A stretch of 64,000 nt of DNA from Bursaphelenchus xylophilus. Lineage: Eukaryota; Nematoda; Chromadorea; Rhabditida; Aphelenchoididae. A program made the position numbers and the translations under genes. The notes under the pieces were generated by a model, which was not told where the DNA came from, did not search any database, and worked only from the letters and a program-made list of their open reading frames with translations. Shown here one piece after another: positions 1 to 8,023 of the stretch (position 1 is the first letter of the stretch; the number at the start of each line of letters is the position of its first letter). The stretch covers positions 744,001 through 808,000 of the forward strand of contig CAJFCV020000006.1 in the NCBI GenBank assembly GCA_904066235.2, read 5' to 3'.

Positions 1-40
1 TTTGAAGTATCAGTGCAGTTTTAGGTAGAATCAGTGATGG

Positions 41-127
41 GTATCTTATCATACCTAAACTTATAGATTTGCGATGAGTTCAGATCCGGTTTCGAAGTTT
101 TCAGCGGGCAAATAACTCACTATATAA
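41..127 (+). promoter_or_regulatory. Promoter of first CCRAHG peptide gene
   Basis: A TATATAA box lies at 121-127, about 77 bp before the start codon at 204. A single GATA-factor site (CTTATC) lies at 45-50. The other two peptide genes have a denser GATA cluster, so this promoter looks reduced, although more sites may lie left of the window. Confidence 0.6.
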
Positions 128-203
128 GCTCTGTCAGCGTTTTGAAAGTCAACCAGCAAGGGAAAATACGCCTTCAACGGTCCATTGTAGCAAAATACGC
201 GAG

Positions 204-497
204 ATGAAAGCGCTTATGATTCTTTCTCTGGTCATTGGCCTTGCTTTGGCTCTGAATCCAAGCCATCCGAAGCCCAACGCCGCTAAGAAAAATGTTGCTG
301 TAGATGACCATCGCCGCACTGTAGCGCCATGCCCAAACGCCCAGGCCTACAATGACTGCAATCCGCCATTTGGCCGACATGTGATTCCATGCGACGAAAC
401 CTGCACGAACGGCGGCGACGTTGCGACTTGTTGCAGAGCTCATGGCTTTGGAGATGGAGACTGCGACGGTGCAGACCATGCACAATGCTGGAGCTGA
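204..497 (+). CDS. Secreted CCRAHG cysteine-rich peptide, copy A
   Basis: This is an intronless 97-residue precursor. Residues 1-17 are a hydrophobic signal peptide (MKALMILSLVIGLALAL). A basic pro-region containing DDHRRT follows, then a C-terminal domain of about 40 residues with six cysteines spaced C-x3-C-x8-CC-x9-C-x7-C and the core CCRAHG. That spacing and the CCRAHG core match the diapausin family of small secreted antifungal or channel-blocking peptides known from insects. The match is from motif knowledge only, so antimicrobial function is inferred. Unlike copies B and C, copy A carries two additional cysteines in the pro-region (APCPN and YNDCN), giving eight in total. A polyadenylation signal AATAAA follows at 585-590. 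It is the first of three tandem paralogs on the same strand, and the ATG at 204 is the only start giving a signal peptide. Confidence 0.9.
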   Translation: MKALMILSLVIGLALALNPSHPKPNAAKKNVAVDDHRRTVAPCPNAQAYNDCNPPFGRHVIPCDETCTNGGDVATCCRAHGFGDGDCDGADHAQCWS

Positions 498-606
498 TAT
501 TCGGAACAAAAATCGTAAAGTTTTTGTCCCAAAGTTTTTTCGTATTGGGTTTTTCTTCATGATTGTGAAAGCGATTTTTTGAGAAATAAATTTCCACCTT
601 CCGACT

Positions 607-1445
607 TTAATAGGCAAATCCATTATGCAAATTTCACACCATTGCCAACATTCCGGCTTCCTTGGGGGCTCAGGGTCGCGCCAGGACCTCGGTCCTCCGA
701 ACCGGGTTGACGGTTCGGAGGACCGAGGGCGGTAATGTGAAGGCGCCGAGATGTTCAGGTCCGGGGAGGACCGATCGGCCCATTGATTGATCGGATGGTT
801 GTGGGATGTCTGGGCTTTGGGGATACTTTCGGTGATTTTGGGTCGTTTTGTGGCTTCAACGGCTCCATGATCTGGCTTCTGGGCGGTCTGACGGCTTCTT
901 CGATTCGCTCGTCAAGAGCCAGTTAACTTGGCCAGATCTCCAAGGGGAACAGCGGCCAAGGCGGATTCGAGAAATCCGGCGACAAAGGAGGGTTGAGATC
1001 GGATGAATTGGACAATGGTTCTCAGATGGCTTCGGAGAGGATAAATTCGGTCTTGGGACTGGGTGAATGATCGGGTTTTTTTGGGGAGCCTTCGGGCGAG
1101 GACCGCAATACGTCGACTTGTTTGGAAGAGTCGGAAATTTCGGAACCTATCTCAACAGGAGCAAGAAGGGAAAGGGGTCGACTCTGAGAGGTTTTCCTTG
1201 AAAATCTAAATCAACGGAACGGCAGTGCTTATCGGGTCCAAAATTCAGTCCGGTAACGACTGCAATTTTCCAACAATTTCTATTTTTTTCGTACATCGCA
1301 ATGCCCGGAACGGGGTTTTCCAATAGACGTCTTCGTGCTCTGAAAAAAACCAAAGATAATCACAAAAAGGGTGTCGTCCAAAGACCGCCAGTCACTACTG
1401 TAACAAACCGGAAAATTTACTACTACGAATATATTAAAATCTGTT
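607..1445 (+). repeat. Duplicated spacer, copy 1
   Basis: The sequence from just after the polyadenylation signal of peptide gene A to the promoter of gene B is repeated with high identity at 3165-4130, ahead of gene C. Copy 1 lacks internal segments present in copy 2, for example around 1100-1160 compared with 3660-3810. It therefore belongs to the tandem duplication that made the peptide genes. It is GC-richer than its surroundings and has no intact ORF. I recognise no gene in it. Confidence 0.85.
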
Positions 1446-1446
1446 C

Positions 1447-1609
1447 CGATAAGCGTTTATCACGATGATAACGCTTATCAAAGACAAAACTCTTGTTTCC
1501 TTTGTTTTTCCAACACATAGTTCACTGAGACTGGAAATCAATTTGAGACTGGATCCGGCTTTAAATCCGGTTGCCATGATTATCTATCAAGACATTTGGC
1601 AGTATATAA
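1447..1609 (+). promoter_or_regulatory. GATA-cluster and TATA promoter of peptide gene B
   Basis: Four GATA-type sites lie within about 35 bp (1447-1481): GATAAG, TTATCA, TGATAA and CTTATC, arranged almost as a palindrome. A TATATAA box follows at 1603-1609, 66 bp before the start codon. In nematodes such clusters are typical of intestinal genes driven by ELT-2-type GATA factors, so gut expression is inferred. Confidence 0.7.
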
Positions 1610-1674
1610 GCGCAACTGCATGCAACGTACAGCAACAATCCTTTGATTGATAACATCGTGTGAAGTGTTTGAAA

Positions 1675-1953
1675 ATGAGAGTCCTCTTCGTCCTTCTTCT
1701 GATCGTTGGCCTTACCTTGGCCCTGAATCCAAGTCATCCGAAGCTCAACGCCGCAAAGAAAGATGTTGATGTAGATGAAGATCGCCGCACTAACGCCAAG
1801 GTCAACAGTGACAAAAACCCGCCATTTGGCCGACATGTGATTCCATGCGACGTGACCTGCACGAACGGTGGCGATGTTGCGACTTGTTGCAGAGCTCATG
1901 GCTTTGGAGATGGCGACTGTGACCGTTGGCGCCATGCACAATGTTGGCGCTGA
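1675..1953 (+). CDS. Secreted CCRAHG cysteine-rich peptide, copy B
   Basis: This 92-residue single-exon precursor has a signal peptide at residues 1-16 (MRVLFVLLLIVGLTLA), an acidic-basic pro-region (VDVDEDRRT), and a C-terminal six-cysteine domain with CDVTC, CCRAHG and a final QCW. The ATG at 1675 is preferred because the frame upstream has no other ATG and the signal peptide begins directly there. The DRR site could be a cleavage site releasing the mature peptide, which would begin shortly before PPFGRHVIPCD; this is an inference. Compared with copy A, the cysteine domain differs mainly between the last two cysteines, where the charged residues vary (DRWRHAQ against DGADHAQ). The polyadenylation signal is at 2040-2045. 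The promoter is nearly identical to that of copy C. Confidence 0.9.
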   Translation: MRVLFVLLLIVGLTLALNPSHPKLNAAKKDVDVDEDRRTNAKVNSDKNPPFGRHVIPCDVTCTNGGDVATCCRAHGFGDGDCDRWRHAQCWR

Positions 1954-2065
1954 GATTGTAACGAAAATCGTGAAGCTTTTGTCCCAAACTTGTTTTGTAT
2001 TGGGTTTTTCTTCATGATTGTGAAAGCGATTTTTTGAGAAATAAATTTCCACCTTCTGATTTCGT

Positions 2066-2283
2066 ATCCCAAGTGCGACGCTCAGGTTTTCTTTAAATTT
2101 TGCACACACGTCGGGCATGAACTAAATACAAATTCCTGAAAGTTTTAGCTTTGCAAGCACCGCCGAGATATTGACAATCGCGGAGAGGGGTCAGAGAAAA
2201 AAAGCCTTTTGGTCATAACTTTGGCTGTTGCGTGCGGAAAAAAAGTGCTTTTTTGTGGAAACATTGCCCTAGAAATAGGTACG
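2066..2283 (-). mobile_element. Truncated H-family element
   Basis: This is the 3' end of the H family in reverse orientation, starting CCAAGTGCGACGCTCAGGTT. It includes the internal blocks about GCCGAGATATT and GGTCAGAGAAAAAAAG. It is cut off at about 2283 by the GC-rich element. Confidence 0.7.
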
Positions 2284-3090
2284 GGCCCGCCCGAGAGCCA
2301 TGTCTATACAAGATAAGCACGGAAAGGAGGAGGTTAGGGAGTCTAAGCATGGCTGCAAACCGGGCCAGCCCGGCCCGGCCCGGCCCGGCCCGGGCCTGCG
2401 GGCCGGGCCTAAATCTCCAAGCCCGGGCTTGGAAAATTTGGAAAGCCCGGCCCGGTTCGGCCCGGAAAATTTTTGTACTAGGTTGGAAAGAAAGAAAGCA
2501 GGAGATGAAGGGAAAATTATGGCACATTTTCGCAAAATGTAAACAATAATTTAGCAAAACCTATACATAGTGCAATTGCCGCTTGACTATTTTTATAAAT
2601 TACTAAGTCGCCATATATTTTCTTACCATATGGTTACAAAAAATCATAAGCTTTTGTGTAGAGTCACCCAAATTTTAGCAAAAATATTTTATCACAGATC
2701 TTTTGTCGGATCTGAAAAAACCTACAAGCGTATTGCGTATTTTTGAAAATTTTTCCTTTTTCTGGTTTTGCCAGCGTATTAACTATGAGGTCGCACTTAA
2801 GAAATTCTGAAAATTTTTTCGAATTGACTGGAAAATTATTTTTTTATTTGGGCGAGTGGTAAATAAGATCACTTTACGTTCGCTATCAGCATTGTGTTCG
2901 AAAAAATGAAAAAATCTAATGAAAACCCTATTTTTCCTTTTTTTCCGGGCAAAATCCAGATTTCAAAAAAACCGGGCCGGCCCGGGCCTGAAAATCGAAG
3001 CCCGGGGTCGGGCCGAGAAATTAGTCGGCCCGGCCCGGGCCGGAAAATTTTGGAAAGCCCGGCTCGGAGCCATGCCTAAGGGAGTCGGCA
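2284..3090. repeat. CCGGGC-rich element(s) between peptide genes B and C
   Basis: Two GC-rich blocks (2360-2480 and 2970-3070) made of CCGGGC, GGCCC and AAATTTTGGAAAGCCCGG units are separated by an AT-rich middle. GAGCCATG(T/C)CTA words mark the edges (2295, 3068). The same words bound a compact copy at 4885-4977, so this is probably one or more copies of a GC-rich non-autonomous repeat. It interrupts the tandem peptide array, because the duplicated spacer resumes at about 3165. Confidence 0.6.
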
Positions 3091-3164
3091 GACAAAATAG
3101 ACCGGTCAAACAGGGAACATACTAATTATTTGTCGAGTACGAGAAAAGAATGAGATAAAAGTGT

Positions 3165-4130
3165 ATTGTTACGGCTTTTATAGGCAAATATATTATGCAA
3201 ATTTGGCACTATCGCCAACATGCCGGCTTCCTTGGGGGCTCAGGGTCGCGCCAGGACGTCGACGGGCCGGGTTGACGGTTTGGAGGACCGAGGGCGGTAA
3301 TGTGGAGGCGCCGAGATGTTCAGGTCCCGGGAGGACCGATCGGCCCATGGATTGATCGGATGGTTGTTGGATGTCTGGGCTTTGGGGATACTTTTGGTGA
3401 TTTTGGGTCGTTTTGTGGCTTCAACGGCTCCATGAGCTGGCTTCTGGGCGGTCTGACGGCTTCTTCGATTCGCTCGTCAAGAGCCAGTTAACTGGCCAGA
3501 TCTCCAAGGGGAACAGCGGCCAAGGCGGATTGGAGAAATCCGGCGACAAAGGAGGGTTGAGATCGGATGAATTGGACAATGGTTCTCAGATGGCTTCGGA
3601 GAGGATAAATTCGGTCTTGGGACTGGGTGAATGATCTGATTTGCTTGGGGAGCCTTCGGGCGTGGAGAAGATCAACCGCAATAATGTGGTCTTGTTTGGA
3701 GGAGTCGGAAATTTCGGGGCCGGAGGGACTCAGCTCGAGATCCTTCTTCAATTGCGACGAATCCATCTGCAACGAACTTAGAAATTACTCGGGAATTTAT
3801 CTCAAGAGTTGCAAGTAGGGAAAGGGGTCGACTCTGAGAAGTTTTCCTTGATAATCTAGATCAACGGAACGGCAGTGCTTATCGGGTCCAAAATTCAGTC
3901 CGATAACGACTGCAGTTTTCCAACAATATCTGTTTTGTCGTACGGAGTTACCAAGAGTAGGGTCTGTCCTACCTTAGGGATATCATGATGCCCGGAACGG
4001 GGTTTTCCAATAGACAGCCTCGTGCTCTGAAAAAACCCACAAATAATCACAAAAAGGGTGTCGTCCAAAGAGCACCATTCACTACTGTAACAAACCGGAA
4101 AATTTTACTTCTACGAATATTTAATTGTTC
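3165..4130 (+). repeat. Duplicated spacer, copy 2
   Basis: This is the second copy of 607-1445 and is slightly longer. On the reverse strand, 3772-3488 is open for about 95 codons rich in Ser, Gln and Arg, while copy 1 has lost part of this stretch and has a 1-bp shift near 930. It could be a decayed exon carried along in the duplication, but I recognise no family. Confidence 0.8.
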
Positions 4131-4131
4131 C

Positions 4132-4293
4132 GATAAGCGTTTATCACGATGATAACGCTTATCAAAGACAAGACCCTTCTTTCTTATGTCGTTTTTCCAC
4201 ATGGTTCATTTAGACTGGAAATCAATTTGAGACTGGATCCGGCTTTAAATCCGGTTGCCATGATTATTTATCAAGACATTTGGCAGTATATAA
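4132..4293 (+). promoter_or_regulatory. GATA-cluster and TATA promoter of peptide gene C
   Basis: The four-site GATA cluster of gene B is conserved here at 4132-4164, and the TATATAA box is at 4287-4293. The stretch around the TATA box, through GCGCAACTGCATGCAACGT, is almost unchanged from gene B. This indicates a recent duplication or conversion that included regulatory DNA. Confidence 0.7.
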
Positions 4294-4356
4294 GCGCAAC
4301 TGCATGCAACGTACAGCAACAATCTTTGGATTGATCACATCGTGTGGTGTTTGAAA

Positions 4357-4641
4357 ATGAGAGTCCTCTTCGTCCTTCTTCTGATCGTTGGCCTTACCTT
4401 GGCCCTGAATCCAAACCATCCGAAGCTGAACGCCGCAAAGAAAAATGTCGATGTAGATGAAGATCGCCGCACTGCGCCAAGCCCAAACGCCAAGGACAAC
4501 AGCAACCCACCATTTGGCCGACGTGTGATTCCATGCGACGAAACCTGCACGAACGGTGGCGATGTTGCGACTTGTTGCAGAGCTCATGGCTTTGGAGATG
4601 GAGACTGCGACTATTGGCACCACGCACAATGCTGGCGCTGA
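4357..4641 (+). CDS. Secreted CCRAHG cysteine-rich peptide, copy C
   Basis: This is a 94-residue, single-exon precursor. Its signal peptide is nearly identical to copy B, with a pro-region VDVDEDRRTAPSPNAKD and a six-cysteine domain CDETC ... CCRAHG ... C ... QCWR. It has serine where copy A has the first extra pro-region cysteine. A polyadenylation signal is at 4728-4733. Copies B and C share signal, pro-region and promoter, and are closer to each other than to A. As in the other copies, the CCRAHG core and cysteine spacing suggest a diapausin-like fold. The actual target (microbe or host channel) cannot be read from sequence. Confidence 0.9.
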   Translation: MRVLFVLLLIVGLTLALNPNHPKLNAAKKNVDVDEDRRTAPSPNAKDNSNPPFGRRVIPCDETCTNGGDVATCCRAHGFGDGDCDYWHHAQCWR

Positions 4642-4884
4642 GATTCGTAACGAAAATCGTGAAGTTTTTGTCCCAAAGTTGTTTTGTATTGGGTTTTTCT
4701 TCATGATTGTGAAAGCAATTTTTAGGAAATAAATTTTCACCTTCTAATTTCGAAATAATCGTAGCTTGAAATGACTTCTCCTAACTGCGAGATAAAATGT
4801 CGAAAGGAACCTTAGGAAATCTTAATAAAAAAGGTGTGTTATGATTCGACACGCACTGCAGTGGAAGTCCACCTTATGTTTAGG

Positions 4885-4977
4885 CTAGACTTGGCTCCCG
4901 GCCCGAAGCGAATTTGAAACGGGCCGGGCCGACGCAAAATTTGAAACGGGCCTGGCCGGCCGACGAGCCATGTCTAG
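4885..4977. repeat. Compact GC-rich hairpin repeat
   Basis: About 93 bp is bounded by CTAGACTTGGCTC and the near-inverse GAGCCATGTCTAG. Its interior has paired AAATTTGAAACGGGCC blocks. It appears to be a short complete copy of the GC-rich repeat at 2284-3090. A related single end lies near 24750-24810. Confidence 0.6.
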
Positions 4978-5070
4978 GTTAGGCAAGTCTGTTTACTTGC
5001 ACCCATGCTCGTCAACATCTGAGCACTGACCACTTCTACTGTAACTTTGGAACTCTCTACCTTTTTTCAG

Positions 5071-6111
5071 CCTAAACAGCCGTCTCCTTTGTATGTCAGC
5101 CCTACTTTTGCTGGTCCTATTCCACGTCCTGACTTACCCGTGGCCCTTCCTGAATGGTCGTCTTGCTCTATACAACAACACGGACCTTCACCATGGAACT
5201 TCCGAGCCAGTCGGTTGCAACATTGACAGATTTGATTGGTGCGCAACGGTGAAGCCGGTCAATAAATGGATTTTCTACGTGGCTTACGCACTCTGTATTG
5301 GGATTGCATTCCCAAGTATAAACCTGTCCATGAACACGTTGTACTCGAGGATTATTGGGCCGAGAAGACAAGAGACGCTTCAAGGGATCCAGCAAATGTT
5401 TGGAAGTGCTGCTCGGTTTACGGGGCCGTTAATGATCAGGTAAGGACGATTTTTTTGACGCACATGGTAGGAATTTCTATCAGCTTGTCGAGAAAATACT
5501 TAGCGCATTGTCGCATCAAACGTCGCAAGAAGATTACTTGTGTCAAGATCAAATTACGTTTCACTTCAACGACTTGATTGCCGCAGCGATATTTTCCCGA
5601 CAGATCGATATTAGCCTAAAATTGGAAGCAAAGCGCTTAAAACGCAAAATTTTGCGGAATTGATATCAGTCTGTCGGGAAAATAAGTGGATTTGTCACAG
5701 CAAAGCTTTTCCCTTCGTCGCAGTTGCGCACCAAACTTCCAGCCATGCCTAGCCATCGCAAAGGGATGGCGGGCGATTTAAAGGCGCGACAGATCCTCAA
5801 TATTTTCCCGACAGAGTAATCTTATCAAGGCAGGAGATACATGCCACATTTTAAGAATATCTGATTTTGCTTGACTAAAAGTTGCGTATCTTTATTCTTT
5901 CAGCAACATCTACCATTTTTATGGGCCGACTGTTTCTTGGCAAATTGAGTTTATTGCTTTGTTAGCGACAATAGCCCTATGGATCTTATATTACGATCGT
6001 CTAGTCCCGCTAAAAACGTCAAAGAATTTTTTGAATGGCAATTCAACAAGTACTAGCACGGAAAGTTTAGCAAGTCTAGATGATGATACAGTAAAATCGA
6101 CAAGGTTGTAA
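5071..6111 (+). CDS. C-terminal fragment of a CLN7/MFSD8-like transporter (5'-truncated copy)
   Basis: Two exons, 5071-5439 and 5904-6111, are joined by consensus GT-AG sites into one open frame ending in TAA. They align exon for exon, with the same splice phases, to the last two exons of the complete CLN7/MFSD8-like gene at 54150-57927. Shared features are LFHV...YPWPF against LFHV...YPF, EPVGC before a D-x3-WC loop, LYSRIIGPRRQ, the GP at the exon end, and the final membrane segment followed by LVPL. The C-terminal tail differs, being Ser/Thr/Asp-rich (STSTSTESLASLDDD). No counterpart of the first five exons is visible between 1 and 5070. It is either a partial duplication or the end of a gene whose 5' half lies left of the window, with the peptide cluster inside its intron. 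The frame is intact, so it may be under selection or simply young. Confidence 0.7.
5483..5612. mobile_element. Degenerate M hairpin element in intron
   Basis: The diverged ends TCAGCTTGTCGAGAAAATA and TATTTTCCCGACAGATCGATA enclose about 130 bp with the inner TTGTCGCA word. It lies in the only intron of the CLN7-like fragment. Confidence 0.55.
5666..5815. mobile_element. M hairpin element, subtype b
   Basis: It starts ATCAGTCTGTCGGGAAAATA followed by GTGGATTTGTCAC, and ends in GCGCGACAGATCCTCAATATTTTCCCGACAGA (read in two arms). It is inserted next to the previous copy, in the same intron. Confidence 0.75.
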
Positions 6112-6346
6112 ATTGTCAGCAAAAATGCTACGGTTATTTATCTTGGATTGTGTGCCGGATAAATAAATTTATTTACAGATTTGAAATTATCGGAAAAATT
6201 CTTTGAAATTCAGGTTTAAAACAAGCCCGCAGCCACAAGCCGATCCATCGTTTGAGCCACTGTTTTCACACGTGATTTTCCGGATTCGTCGCGGAGTTGT
6301 GAGCCATTCTGAAAAGATTTTTTAAGAAATAAAAATTTTCATATTG

Positions 6347-6490
6347 CCAGTCTGCCGGAAAAATAATGAGCACAACGTCGCTGCGCCGGTCGCGTCGCTG
6401 AAAGTAAAAGTAATTTGCTTTGCCGAGACGCATTTCATTTTTCTATGCGATTTTCGGTGCGACAGAGAGATCATTATTTTCCCGACAGAC
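6347..6490. mobile_element. M hairpin element, subtype a
   Basis: The left end is CCAGTCTGCCGGAAAAATAA followed by TGAGCACAACGTCGCTGC. The right end is CATTATTTTCCCGACAGAC. The right-hand interior carries the GCGATTTTCGGTGCGACAG block typical of subtype a. Confidence 0.75.
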
Positions 6491-6802
6491 GCGTTATTTT
6501 AGAAAAAAAGAAAAGCTTTTATGGCCACAACTTTGCAAAGTCTTCATAAAAAATTTCGTATGAAAAAATTTTGGCTGCCGAAAAAATATCACCAAAAAAA
6601 TTCACTTGCCTCCTTTGGTATCAACTCCTCGGATTCCTCCAACAAATTCTGATCAATTCCTTCCATTTTGTTGGTAGCAAACATTTCTTCACCTAAAAAA
6701 GCTCTGACTAAAAGTTGGACAGGTGTTAGAATGGCTTCGAAATACTATTTTGCACGGGGTTTCTCGGAAACTAATGCGTAGGACTAAATAATTTCATATG
6801 TA

Positions 6803-6957
6803 CAGTTAGTTTGTCGGAAAAATGATGAGGTCACTGTGGCATAGAGAATCGCGCGAACGCTGAGAAAATTAATTGTGTCGCTGCAAGCTCTAATTGTTTT
6901 CACTTCAGCAACGCGATCGGCGCAGCGACATTGTTATCATTATTTTTCCGACAGACC
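6803..6957. mobile_element. M hairpin element, subtype a
   Basis: The left end is diverged (CAGTTAGTTTGTCGGAAAAA). The right end is intact (CATTATTTTTCCGACAGACC). The interior has GAGAATCGCGCGAACGC and GCGCAGCGACATTGTTATC. Confidence 0.7.
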
Positions 6958-7960
6958 GCTACCTTTAAAAAACCCCCAAAATAAAAAACTTAATGCTGTT
7001 ACCCACCTTGTAAAGATCAAAATGAATTTTAATTCGAATTTCATCAACCAAAACTTCGAAGGTTCCGGGAGGATGGCGTGTTCCCAGACAACGGCATGGC
7101 TTAGAGATAAAAAACGCAACGAATTTGCGTGACTTCCGCTTCAATCTGGCCTGTTGTGTTCGGTGAAGTTAAACAAATTTCAAAACATTTTTCCGCTTCT
7201 TACAGTTTTTCAATTATCTTGTGGAAACGCAGAAACTTCTGCCCATGAACTCTTATGCAACAAATCCTTCCCTCCGCTACTGTAAAAGATTTGAAGGAAA
7301 AAATTACTCACAAGTTTACTTTTCATAATGATGTAAAATAAGTACAATCTTCTTATCAGCTGTTCCCTAAAAACGAATAACTTTCTTCCAAATTCCGGCA
7401 AATTTACACTATTAAATACTAGGCGGGCAAAAAATCATAACGTATCTTCGCACAGTTTGACCGGCTTGTAACTTGGCCTTGCGCGAGAGCAGGGGAATAG
7501 CTGAGAACTTGGTCACGGCCCAGAAGTCCAATCAAAACATCATATCAACAAAAATTTAGGCAAAAGTCAACAAAATTTATATTTCTCTTCCTACCCGTCA
7601 TCCTCATCTTTTTTCTCATGTCCTAATCTCCAGAATCTCATTCCTTGACTTTTTCTTCCTCATCCTTGTTGCATTCCTGAAGTCCAAGTCTCCAGAATCT
7701 CCTTTCTCGACTTCTTCGTATTCAGGCTGATCAAAAAGGGTCTTTTCCTCAATCTCGGGCATTTAACGCGCCGTTTTCAGATTCGGTGTTGAGATGTTTG
7801 CAAGCGATAAGAACACTTTCTTAATTACATATTTATAACCAAGATCGTCCAAATTTTCCCAAGTGAATACACTGCGTCTCGTGGTGACTCAGTATTCTTA
7901 AAACGATGATTTTTAGTTGAACAAGATTGTTATAAGACTAATAACTTATTGCCAGTCATC
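6958..7960. other. Intergenic region without recognised gene
   Basis: Several short ORFs occur on both strands, but none has a signal peptide, domain or splice structure I can support. The 7590-7740 segment has an imperfect direct repetition of (T/A)TCTCCAGAATCTC with C(T)TTCTCGACTTCTT. Confidence 0.5.
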
Positions 7961-7972
7961 AAAAAATAAGCC

Positions 7973-7980
7973 TTATATAA
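7973..7980 (+). promoter_or_regulatory. TATA box of secreted protein gene D
   Basis: TTATATAA lies 44 bp before the ATG at 8024, leaving room for a short 5' leader. No trans-splice acceptor lies between them. Confidence 0.55.
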
Positions 7981-8023
7981 ATTGCAAGGTCTCTGGAACA
8001 AAGCAGTCCAGTAGAGAGTAAAA

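Noticed and set aside
2213..2557. Pro/Gly/Arg-rich ORFs on both strands
   Set aside because: They are by-products of the CCGGGC repeat, which is open in all frames.
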